17,987 bases of DNA from JBBRMQ01 sp038230775 (GTDB taxonomy: Bacteria; Acidobacteriota; Thermoanaerobaculia; Gp7-AA8). The first letter of the stretch is position 1; the number at the start of each line of letters is the position of its first letter. Positions 6,692 through 13,505 of this stretch are shown one piece after another. Location of the stretch: contig JBBRMQ010000067.1 of NCBI GenBank assembly GCA_038230775.1, forward strand, positions 1 to 17,987, read 5' to 3'. Under the pieces are notes generated by a model. That model made no database searches. It saw only the letters and a program-made list of their open reading frames with translations, and had not been told where the DNA came from. The position numbers and the translations under genes are program-made.

Positions 6692-7183
6692 TTATTCAGC
6701 GATGAGCACTAGCTCAGCGCCGGGGTAATCGAGGAACTCGACCGTATCGAGTCTCGCATACTTCCGCCCGTCGAACCGCTCCTGCAAGGGCGGTGGGAAC
6801 GGCGTAGGAGCCGCCCGATACCCCTGAAAGAGCTCCTCCTGGAGGCTGGCCGTCCACAGCGTTGGATCAGGATTCATGACGGTGACGATGAATCCGCCAG
6901 ACCGGCCGAGGCCGAACACGGTGTGGATGGCCTCGTCGGCATGACGGTCGAGCTCGTACGAAAGGTGGGAATGCCCGTCATGCTCCGAGATCCGGTACTC
7001 ACCACCGCCGATCTCTTCCGCGCTCTTCGCAAGTTTTTCCGTGACCAGCGCCCAGAAGCGCTGGCCGATGTGCTTGCGACCGATGGCGAGGACGCGTTCG
7101 CCACCGTTCCACGGCCGGAGCGTGAAGTACAGGCGCTGCGATTCCGTGTAGAACGCGATGTCGCCGGATTCGAGCTCAGTCAT
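6692..7183 (-). CDS. Conserved-looking hypothetical protein, unrecognised
   Basis: A 163-residue soluble, acidic-to-neutral protein that I do not recognise. There is no signal peptide, TM segment or cysteine cluster. The composition looks alpha/beta: an opening SGDIAFYTESQRLYF, a central SEHDGHSHLSYELDRHADEAIHTVFGLG rich in His/Asp/Glu (about residues 67-94), the strand-like GGFIVTVMNPDP (95-106) and a Pro-rich TPFPPPLQERFDGRKYARL before a final strand. The His-rich middle could bind metal, but that is speculation. I prefer ATG 7183 over the TTG one codon upstream; neither has an SD. It ends 32 nt before the desaturase ATG on the same strand, so the two are probably cotranscribed. Good codon structure and operon position support a real gene. 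Confidence 0.75.
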   Translation of the reverse strand: MTELESGDIAFYTESQRLYFTLRPWNGGERVLAIGRKHIGQRFWALVTEKLAKSAEEIGGGEYRISEHDGHSHLSYELDRHADEAIHTVFGLGRSGGFIVTVMNPDPTLWTASLQEELFQGYRAAPTPFPPPLQERFDGRKYARLDTVEFLDYPGAELVLIAE

Positions 7184-7227
7184 CAAGAGTCAGAAGGGGA
7201 AAGAGAATGCGGAAGGGGAAGACCGAA

Positions 7228-7365
7228 ATGCAGAATGCAGAATGGAGAATGGAGAAGACCACGGCCTCCGATCCATTCTGCATTCTGCATTCTGCATTCT
7301 GCATTCTGCATTCTGCATTCTGCATTCTGCATTCTGTGTTCCTAATTCTGCATTCTGCATTCTGC
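7228..7365. repeat. Heptamer tandem array (ATTCTGC)n in inverted arrangement
   Basis: On the left, units of GCAGAAT/GGAGAAT run from 7230 to 7256. On the right, nine tandem ATTCTGC heptamers run from 7275 to 7337 (the last ending in T), then the spacer GTTCCTA, then three more units at 7345-7365. The left units are the reverse complement of the right ones, so left and right can fold together. The array fills most of the ~250-nt gap between divergent genes. The 7-nt period creates translatable but meaningless ILHSAFC repeats. It is not a CRISPR: the unit is 7 nt with no spacers. Confidence 0.9.
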
Positions 7366-7395
7366 ATGTGACTCCCACCCTCCTACATCCGCATT

Positions 7396-7426
7396 CTGAC
7401 GTCGGTCATGAACCCGCTGATACACT
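7396..7426 (+). promoter_or_regulatory. Possible promoter of the ribF-lptD unit
   Basis: CTGACG (7396-7401) and TACACT (7421-7426) with a 19-nt spacer and an extended -10 TG at 7418-7419. The GTG start at 7436 is 9 nt beyond the -10, so the mRNA would be leaderless or nearly so, consistent with the lack of an SD. Both hexamers match consensus at only four of six positions. Confidence 0.3.
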
Positions 7427-7435
7427 CGCAACCCC

Positions 7436-8401
7436 GTGATCGTTCTTCACGACCCGCTGCGCCAGACCGATCTTCCGCGGGGTTGCATCGCGACGATCGG
7501 CAACTTCGACGGCATGCACATCGGTCACCAGGCGATCGTGCGTGCGGTCGTCGATCGGGCGCGCGAGGCGCAGCGGCCGTCGGCTCTGATTACGTTTCAC
7601 CCGCATCCGGTCTCGGTCGTCGCGCCGGACCGGGTGCCGAAGCAGATCCTCACGCTGGCGCAGAAGCAGGAAATCCTGAGCGCAATGGGGCTCGACGCGC
7701 TGCTCATCGTGCCGTTCACTCCCGAGTTCTCGCGCTGGACTGCCGATCGGTTCATCGCGGAGTTTCTCGTGGCTGCCCTGCAGGTGCACGAGATGCGGAT
7801 CGGCCGCGACTTCTGTTTCGGGGCCGGACGTGAGGGCAACCTCGCGAAGCTGACGGCCTCCGGCGCGCAGTACGGATTCGAAGTGCAGGGCGTCGACGAG
7901 GTGCGTATCCGTGGCATCCGCGTCTCGAGCTCGAACGTGCGCGACGCGCTCCGCAAAGGCGCCGTGCGCGCCGCCGCCCTGGCCCTCGGCCGCACCTACT
8001 TCATCGACGGCCGCGTTGCCACCGGCCGCCGGCTCGGGCGCAAGATCGGATTCCCGACCGTGAACGTCGATCCGGCGAACGAGCTTTTTCCCGGCGGCGG
8101 CGTCTACGTCACCACGTCGCGCTTCGCGAGTTTCGCGCGATGTTTCCAGAGTGTGACCAACATCGGCGTGCGGCCGACGCTGTATGAGAATTACGCCACG
8201 ACGATCGAGAGCCACATCCTCGACTTCGACTCGAACGTCTACGACGATACGGTGCGCGTCTATTTTCATCAGCTCCTGCGGCGTGAACAGCAGTTCCGGT
8301 CGGCGCTCGAGCTGACCAATCAGATCCGGCATGACATCGAGCGGTCGCGGCGGTACTTCGCACGGCATCCGATTCGCTTCGATGAGTCCCCGCCACAATG
8401 A
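7436..8401 (+). CDS. ribF: Bifunctional riboflavin kinase / FAD synthetase
   Basis: A 321-residue protein that phosphorylates riboflavin to FMN and adenylylates FMN to FAD. The N-terminal FAD synthetase (nucleotidyltransferase) half shows GNFDGMHIGH (22-31), TFHPHP (53-58), GRDFCFGAGREGN (123-135) and SSSNVR (164-169, equivalent to the S/T-x-x-R motif). The C-terminal riboflavin kinase half shows GRKIGFPTVNV (201-211) with the PTxN Mg-ATP motif, and NIGVRPT followed by ESHILDFDSNVYDDTVRVYF. Length matches typical bacterial RibF. The start is GTG at 7436 and gives the usual spacing to the first motif; no SD is visible. The stop overlaps the next ATG (ATGA), so it is translationally coupled to the membrane-protein gene and then lptD. 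Confidence 0.95.
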   Translation: MIVLHDPLRQTDLPRGCIATIGNFDGMHIGHQAIVRAVVDRAREAQRPSALITFHPHPVSVVAPDRVPKQILTLAQKQEILSAMGLDALLIVPFTPEFSRWTADRFIAEFLVAALQVHEMRIGRDFCFGAGREGNLAKLTASGAQYGFEVQGVDEVRIRGIRVSSSNVRDALRKGAVRAAALALGRTYFIDGRVATGRRLGRKIGFPTVNVDPANELFPGGGVYVTTSRFASFARCFQSVTNIGVRPTLYENYATTIESHILDFDSNVYDDTVRVYFHQLLRREQQFRSALELTNQIRHDIERSRRYFARHPIRFDESPPQ

Positions 8402-9279
8402 CCGACCCCGTCACCGCGCTCCTGATCATCCTCTGCTTCCTGATCGCGCTCGCCACCGTGCGCTTCTTCAAGACGCTCGACACCGATCTCGTCGAGTCCT
8501 GGCAAACGCCGCTGGTGGCAGGAGTGGTGAGCGGCGTGGTGCTGCGGCTGATGAACACCGCGCATCCGATCGCTGTCGGGGTGACGCTCACTGCGGCGGC
8601 TCTGTATGTGCGTCTCACCGGCGACGAGAGCGAGCCCGTCGACGGCATGATCCTCGGCGCCTGCTCCGGCGCCGCAGCGGCGGTGCCGCTGATCATCCGC
8701 AGCGAAGTGCCGTGCGCTGCGGTCTCGGAATGCATTCTCGCCGGCGCGCTGGCCGGCTACGGCATCACCTTCGCGGCGCTGCACGTCGCCAATCGCATGC
8801 GACAGTACCTCGTCGACGTCGTCACCGCTGCGCTCGCGGTCGGCGCCGCGTACATCCCCTTCGGCGTCGCGACGGCCGGAGTCACCGATTGCACCGCCGC
8901 GATGGGCGTCGCAGTGCTCGTCCCGCTCATCATCATCGTGGTCGTGTTCCAGCAGTGGCCCGATGTCCGCGCGGAGCTCAGCCATGAGGCGTCTCTCGGG
9001 TTCATGGCAGACGCTGACGTTCGCCGCACCGCGCATCCGCTGCTTCGGCTGGGCACCGGCGGCTGGAGCGATACGCAAGCGCATCGGGAGTTCGTGCGTC
9101 TGGCCAACAAGATTGCGCTGCGCAAACGGCAGCAGCGCGACCGGACCGAAGAGATCGCGCGCCTCTATCAACTGGAGATCATCAAGCTCCGGATGCAGAT
9201 CGAAACGATGACGCGCTTCAATCGCGAAGCAACCAAAGCCGCTCAACTGGCGTCAGATACAATGGCGCACAGCAAATGA
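8398..9279 (+). CDS. Unknown multi-pass membrane protein with coiled-coil tail
   Basis: A 293-residue inner-membrane protein that I do not recognise. Hydrophobic segments lie at about residues 5-23, 38-52, 57-71, 83-100, 106-129, 140-160 and 166-185, suggesting seven passes. After PDVRAEL the rest is soluble: a linker (195-225) and a long charged helix, AHREFVRLANKIALRKRQQR to about 280, including EEIARLYQLEIIKLRMQIETM with heptad-like spacing. No peptidase, transporter or enzyme motif was found. The gene overlaps ribF and lptD by ATGA at both ends, so the three form one coupled unit. Position suggests an envelope role, perhaps connected with LptD synthesis or membrane organisation, but this is inference from context only. 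Confidence 0.85.
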   Translation: MTDPVTALLIILCFLIALATVRFFKTLDTDLVESWQTPLVAGVVSGVVLRLMNTAHPIAVGVTLTAAALYVRLTGDESEPVDGMILGACSGAAAAVPLIIRSEVPCAAVSECILAGALAGYGITFAALHVANRMRQYLVDVVTAALAVGAAYIPFGVATAGVTDCTAAMGVAVLVPLIIIVVVFQQWPDVRAELSHEASLGFMADADVRRTAHPLLRLGTGGWSDTQAHREFVRLANKIALRKRQQRDRTEEIARLYQLEIIKLRMQIETMTRFNREATKAAQLASDTMAHSK

Positions 9280-11576
9280 AGCGGCGTTTCCTCCCTACCC
9301 TCCTCGCCGTACTCGCTGCACCGATTCTCCTCGCTCAGGGAAAAAACATGGGCCAGGCGGGGCAGTACTACAAGCAAAACACGAAGTTCAAACTCGTGCC
9401 GGGACAGAAGCGCGCGCAGGGCGGCGACATCAAATATTCGGCCGCGCCCGGCGGCAAGATCGAAGTCGTCCAGGGCGAGTACGCCATCCTGCAGCCCGAC
9501 GTGACCGTCGAATACCAGGACGTGAAGATGCACGCCGACAAGGCGACGGTGAACCTGCGGACGAAAGATGTCACGGCCGAGGGACACGTGATCATCGATC
9601 AGGGCCCGACGCGGCTCACCGGCAGTCAGGTCGTCTACAACCTCGACACGAAGACCGGAACCTTCTTCAACGCGACCGGCAGCATGGATCCCGCGCTCTA
9701 CTTCACGGGCGAGAAACTGGAAAAGCTCTCCGAGACGACCTACCGGCTGACGAACGGCGTCTTCACCTCCTGCGACATCGACAATCCTTCGTGGTCCTTT
9801 CACGTGATGCAGATGGACCTCACGATCGACGACTATGCGTATCTCAAGAACTTCACCTTCCGCGCGCATCGGCTTCCCATCTTCTGGGCGCCGCGCCTGG
9901 TGTGGCCCACCAAGCACGATCGCGCGCGCGGCTTCCTCATGCCGCGCATTCTGCTCAGCGAGTTTCCCGGCCGTGCGCATCCCGCGCAGAACAGCCTCGG
10001 CAACCGTCTCGAGCTCGGCTACTTCATTCCGATCGGCAACTCGATGGACACCACCGTCTACGCCGATCTCAACACGCGCGGCTACAACGGCCTCGGCGTC
10101 AACTTCCGCTACCGGCCGACGCCCAACGTCAAGCTCGGCGATCTGAACGCGTGGGCCATCCACGACTCGCTGACCAAGCGCGAACAGTGGCGCTACGACT
10201 ACAAACACTCGCAGGAAAACCTGCCAGGCGGATTCCGTGGGGTGGTGGACGTCGAGGATTTTTCGGATCTCGAATTTTTCCGCCGCTATGAGCGCGACCA
10301 GCGATTCCACACGCTGTCGCAGGTGTACTCGTCCGCGTATCTGACGAAGAACACAAACCTCTACTCGCTCAACCTTCTCAGCGACCGCCGCGACATCATC
10401 CTCGGTCACCTCGACCCCAAGGACCTTCTGTCGCCCATCACCAAGCAGCGCTACGAGCAGTTGCCGACGGCGCAGTTCCGCCTCTACCCGAAACGCCTGG
10501 CGAATACGCCGTTCTATCTCGCGCTCGAATCGTCGACATCGCATCTCGTGACGCAGGGCCTGTCGTTCGGAGCGGATGCGAACTATGGACGCGCCGATCT
10601 TTTCCCCACGCTGTCGATGCAGATCCGCACGCCGGCATGGTTCTCGATCCGGCCGCAGATCTCCGCGCGCGAGACCTACTACACGTCGAGACTGTCCGAT
10701 GCCAGCGTCGCGAATCCGGCACTGAAGCCGGCTGCAGTCGATGATTCGATCAGTCGTTCGTACGTTCAAGGACAGGTCGAAGTCGTCGGACCCTCGTTCT
10801 CGAGAGTCTTCGACGAGTCGATCGGCGGATTCAGCCGGTTCAAGCACGTCATCGAGCCCCGCTTCCGCTATCTCTACACAAGCGACGTGCAGGACCAGAA
10901 GGTGCTTCGCTTCGACACCGTCGATTCGCCGTTCCTTCCGATCGGCGAGTCGATCGAATACTCGCTGACCAACCGCCTCATCGGCAAGGCCACCGGTCCG
11001 AACGCAAGCTCTCGCGAGGTCATGTCCTTCTCGCTGTCACAGACCGCGACGATCTCGAAGCCACAGACGACGACCCCCGCGTCGACGCTGGCCGACCGCA
11101 AGCTGTCATCGCTCGTCGCCAGCCTTCACGTCAATCCGTATCAGTCGATCACGCTCGATACCACGACGACGATCGGCAACCTCTCCCACAAGATCGATCA
11201 GACGAGCATTTCCGGCAATCTGATTGGAACCGGCAGCAGCCAGGACAAGTATCTGAGCTTCACCTGGTTCGCGTCGTTCCAGCATCCGGTGGACAACACC
11301 CCCACCGCTTTCACGACCAGCAGTTCCAGTCAGATCCGGATCAACACCGGCTCCTCCCTTCTGCACGAGCGCATCCGCGCCGACATCCAGCTCAACTTCG
11401 ACGCGAAGCAAGGCACGTTTCTCGAGCAGCGGTATCTCATCGGCGCGAACGCTTCCTGCTACGGCCTGGCGTTCGAGTACCGCCGGTACCTGGTTTATGA
11501 TCCGATCCAGAGACCGGCGTCGAGCTTCGGCATCGCCGTATCCCTCAAGAACGTCGGCACCATCGCAACGCACTAG
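9276..11576 (+). CDS. lptD: LPS-assembly outer-membrane protein LptD
   Basis: A 766-residue outer-membrane protein that, with lipoprotein LptE, inserts lipopolysaccharide into the outer leaflet. Residues 1-21 are a signal peptide (RRFLPTLLAVLAAPILLAQ). About 48-160 is the LptA/OstA-like periplasmic beta-taco domain (IEVVQGEYAILQPDVTVEYQ, ADKATVNLRTKDVTAEGHV). The rest is the beta-barrel (LptD_C) with the family signature FKHVIEPRFRYLY and the aromatic repeats of a barrel. There are only two cysteines, C166 (FTSCDIDN) and C728 (ASCYGLAFEY, at the position of the E. coli CC pair), so a single disulfide is expected rather than two. The start ATG overlaps the upstream gene (ATGA), and there is no separate SD. 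Presence of this gene implies a diderm cell with LPS or lipooligosaccharide. Confidence 0.94.
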   Translation: MKRRFLPTLLAVLAAPILLAQGKNMGQAGQYYKQNTKFKLVPGQKRAQGGDIKYSAAPGGKIEVVQGEYAILQPDVTVEYQDVKMHADKATVNLRTKDVTAEGHVIIDQGPTRLTGSQVVYNLDTKTGTFFNATGSMDPALYFTGEKLEKLSETTYRLTNGVFTSCDIDNPSWSFHVMQMDLTIDDYAYLKNFTFRAHRLPIFWAPRLVWPTKHDRARGFLMPRILLSEFPGRAHPAQNSLGNRLELGYFIPIGNSMDTTVYADLNTRGYNGLGVNFRYRPTPNVKLGDLNAWAIHDSLTKREQWRYDYKHSQENLPGGFRGVVDVEDFSDLEFFRRYERDQRFHTLSQVYSSAYLTKNTNLYSLNLLSDRRDIILGHLDPKDLLSPITKQRYEQLPTAQFRLYPKRLANTPFYLALESSTSHLVTQGLSFGADANYGRADLFPTLSMQIRTPAWFSIRPQISARETYYTSRLSDASVANPALKPAAVDDSISRSYVQGQVEVVGPSFSRVFDESIGGFSRFKHVIEPRFRYLYTSDVQDQKVLRFDTVDSPFLPIGESIEYSLTNRLIGKATGPNASSREVMSFSLSQTATISKPQTTTPASTLADRKLSSLVASLHVNPYQSITLDTTTTIGNLSHKIDQTSISGNLIGTGSSQDKYLSFTWFASFQHPVDNTPTAFTTSSSSQIRINTGSSLLHERIRADIQLNFDAKQGTFLEQRYLIGANASCYGLAFEYRRYLVYDPIQRPASSFGIAVSLKNVGTIATH

Positions 11577-11580
11577 AGCG

Positions 11581-11661
11581 AGGACTGAGGACTGAGGACT
11601 GAGGACTGGGAAAAGCTGAGTTCGTGGAGTCCTCAGTCCTCAGTCCTCAGCCCTCAGTCCT
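11581..11661. repeat. Heptamer array (AGGACTG)n in inverted arrangement
   Basis: Four tandem AGGACTG units (11581-11608), a 19-nt loop, then the complementary heptamers (AGTCCTC x3, AGCCCTC, AGTCCT; 11628-11661). The arms pair over about 28 bp, forming a strong hairpin 4 nt after the lptD stop. Its right arm ends shortly before the next gene on the same strand, so it is likely to separate expression of lptD from the nucleotidyltransferase. A pyrimidine run (TCCTTTC) follows. Confidence 0.88.
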
Positions 11662-11685
11662 TTCACTATGAATCGTCATCAACGA

Positions 11686-12756
11686 ATGAAAGGCCTGATT
11701 CTGTCCGGCGGCAAGGGCACGCGCATGCGTCCGCTCACGTACACGTCCGCAAAGCAGCTGATCCCGGTCGCGAACAAGCCCGTTCTGGCCTACGGCATCG
11801 AGGCGATCGTCGGCGCCGGCATCGAGGACATCGCCATCATCGTGTCGCCGGAAACCGGCAGCGAGATCCGGCAGTTCATCGGCGACGGCTCGCGTTACGG
11901 CGCGAACATCAGCTACCTGGAGCAGGACGCGCCGCGAGGACTCGCGCATGCGGTGCTGACCGCCGAGGCCTTCCTCGGCGATTCCCCGTTCGTCATGTAC
12001 CTCGGCGATAACCTGTTGCAGCACGGCATCACGCCGCTGGTCAAGGAGTACCAGTCGATCGATTGCAACAGCGAGATTCTGCTGACGAAAGTTCCGAACC
12101 CTTCGGCCTTCGGCGTCGCGGAGCTCTCGAGCGACGGGCGCGTGTTGAAGCTGACCGAGAAGCCGCCGCATCCGAAGTCCGACCTGGCACTGGTCGGCGT
12201 CTACATGTTCGATCAGCACATCTTCGAGGCGGCGAAGGCGATCAAGCCTTCGAAGCGCGGGGAGCTCGAGATCACCGACGCCATCCAGTGGCTCCTCGAT
12301 CACGGCTACAGCGTTCATCCGCACATCGTCAAAGGATGGTGGAAGGACACGGGAAAGATCGAGGACATGCTGGAAGCGAATCGCACGGTGCTCGACACAT
12401 TCGAGCAGGACGTGCGCGGCAAGATTTCCGGCACCAGCTCCATCGAAGGGAAGGTCGTCATCGAGGATGGCGCCCAGATCATCGACTCCGTGGTGCGCGG
12501 GCCGGCGATCATCGGCCGCGACGCGAAGATCACGCACGCCTACGTCGGTCCGTACACATCGATCGGCAACGGATGCGGCCTCGAGTACTGCGAGATCGAG
12601 AACTCGATCGTCCTGGAAAACTCCACGATCGCGCACGTGGACGGCCGCATCGAGGCAAGCCTCATCGGAAAGAACGTGAAGATCGGCCGCACCGCCCGCA
12701 AGCCCGCCGCCTATCGGTTCATGGTCGGCGACAACAGCGAGGTGGGGATCACGTAG
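11686..12756 (+). CDS. Glucose-1-phosphate thymidylyltransferase, long form (RmlA/StrD-like)
   Basis: A 356-residue sugar nucleotidyltransferase transferring dTMP (or a similar nucleotide) to glucose-1-phosphate to make the NDP-glucose precursor of deoxysugars in surface polysaccharides. N-terminal Rossmann-like domain: GGKGTRMRPLT (8-18), K31 in NKPVL, YLEQDAPRGLAHAV (77-90) and LGDN (106-109) with the Mg-binding Asp. From about residue 240 the protein becomes hexapeptide-like (GKVVIEDGAQIIDSVVRGPA, CEIENSIVLENSTIAHV), a left-handed beta-helix; this long form resembles StrD/GraD and archaeal enzymes rather than the ~290-residue RmlA. I use the internal ATG at 11686 because MKGLILSGG is the usual family start; an in-frame ATG at 11668 would add six residues. 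Neither has an SD. The nucleotide preference is not certain. Confidence 0.88.
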   Translation: MKGLILSGGKGTRMRPLTYTSAKQLIPVANKPVLAYGIEAIVGAGIEDIAIIVSPETGSEIRQFIGDGSRYGANISYLEQDAPRGLAHAVLTAEAFLGDSPFVMYLGDNLLQHGITPLVKEYQSIDCNSEILLTKVPNPSAFGVAELSSDGRVLKLTEKPPHPKSDLALVGVYMFDQHIFEAAKAIKPSKRGELEITDAIQWLLDHGYSVHPHIVKGWWKDTGKIEDMLEANRTVLDTFEQDVRGKISGTSSIEGKVVIEDGAQIIDSVVRGPAIIGRDAKITHAYVGPYTSIGNGCGLEYCEIENSIVLENSTIAHVDGRIEASLIGKNVKIGRTARKPAAYRFMVGDNSEVGIT

Positions 12757-12825
12757 TAAGACGGTAAGGAAGTAAGAACCGTAGCGCGCCGCGGTTCTAC
12801 GGCCTTACAACCTTACGGCCTTACT
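12755..12825. repeat. Octamer array (GTAAG-based) in inverted arrangement
   Basis: The left arm 12755-12784 is three 8-nt units (AGTAAGAC, GGTAAGGA, AGTAAGAA) plus CCGTAG; the right arm 12797-12825 is their imperfect reverse complement. A competing inner stem AGAACCG/CGGTTCT is also present. The array starts in the stop codon of the nucleotidyltransferase and ends 5 nt before the methyltransferase ATG, so it must be transcribed if the two genes are cotranscribed, and could hide or expose the start. Confidence 0.85.
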
Positions 12826-12830
12826 CGACA

Positions 12831-13505
12831 ATGCCCAACGTTTACACGTTCAAAGACTTCGAGGGGAGCAGCCACCGCATCCTCATCGATCTCGTACGCC
12901 GGCACTCGCCGCGCGGCGGCACCCTGCTCGACCTCGGCGCCGCCGGTGGGGAGCTCGGGTTCGCGCTGCGCGATCAGTTCAAGCGCCGCATCGGTTTCGA
13001 GCTGAGCTCCGACCGCATGGCCGACCTCAAGGGCCGCCTCGACCAGATCGTCATCGCCGACCTCGAGAACGCGACGCGCCTTCCCGCGGACGTGGACGCG
13101 ATCGTGCTCGCCGACATCATCGAGCACCTCCGCGAGCCGCAGGCACTCCTCGGCCTCGTCCGCGAGTCGCTCGCCGGCGAAGGACGTGCGTTCATCTCGG
13201 TGCCCAACATCGCGAACATCACCGTACGAATTGGACTGCTCCTGGGGATCTTTGAGTACCGCGAGCGCGGCATCCTCGACGAGACGCATCTTCGCTTCTA
13301 CACGATGCGAACGATCAAGCGGGACGTGGAACGCGCGGGCTTTCGCATCATCGCGATTCACGGCTCGTCGATTCCCGTGCGCCTGATCGTGCCGTGGATG
13401 CCGGACGTCCTGTTGCGGATCGGCGAGCGCATTCTCGCGTCGGTCACCCAGCTCTGGCGCGGACTGTTCGCGTATCAGATCATCGTGGTCGCACGACGTC
13501 GATGA
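12831..13505 (+). CDS. SAM-dependent methyltransferase (class I)
   Basis: A 224-residue class I methyltransferase (Methyltransf_11/23 type). Motif I, LLDLGAAGG (32-40), with an acidic end of strand 2 (FELSS, E57), ADIIEHL (94-100) and SVPNIANI for the post-motif strand are visible. DETHLRFYTMRTIKRDVERAGF is a signature of sugar/polysaccharide-associated methyltransferases often annotated near glycosyltransferases. The C-terminal 40 residues contain a hydrophobic stretch (IPVRLIVPWMPDVLL) that may sit at the membrane. The ATG at 12831 directly follows an octamer-repeat hairpin; no SD is visible. Its last 26 bases overlap, tail to tail, the coding end of the YfhO-like gene. The acceptor is unknown; sugar or lipid is likely from context. 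Confidence 0.88.
   Translation: MPNVYTFKDFEGSSHRILIDLVRRHSPRGGTLLDLGAAGGELGFALRDQFKRRIGFELSSDRMADLKGRLDQIVIADLENATRLPADVDAIVLADIIEHLREPQALLGLVRESLAGEGRAFISVPNIANITVRIGLLLGIFEYRERGILDETHLRFYTMRTIKRDVERAGFRIIAIHGSSIPVRLIVPWMPDVLLRIGERILASVTQLWRGLFAYQIIVVARRR

Noticed and set aside
6692..6701. Half FadR-box (CGCTGAATAA on the minus strand) about 33 nt before the desaturase start
   Set aside because: It matches 9 of 10 bases of one operator arm, but no second arm follows, and the bases are explained as Ala-Glu-stop codons of the upstream gene. Worth including in an operator scan, but not evidence alone.
7228..7365. Possible CRISPR array or repetitive protein (ILHSAFC repeats)
   Set aside because: The unit is 7 nt with no spacers, and the peptide repeat is just the heptamer read through three frames.
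9243..10847. 534-codon open frame on the minus strand antisense to lptD, and a 330-codon frame antisense to ribF (7406-8398)
   Set aside because: Both are Arg/Val/Glu-rich shadows of high-G+C genes with no recognisable domain; the sense frames give full family matches.
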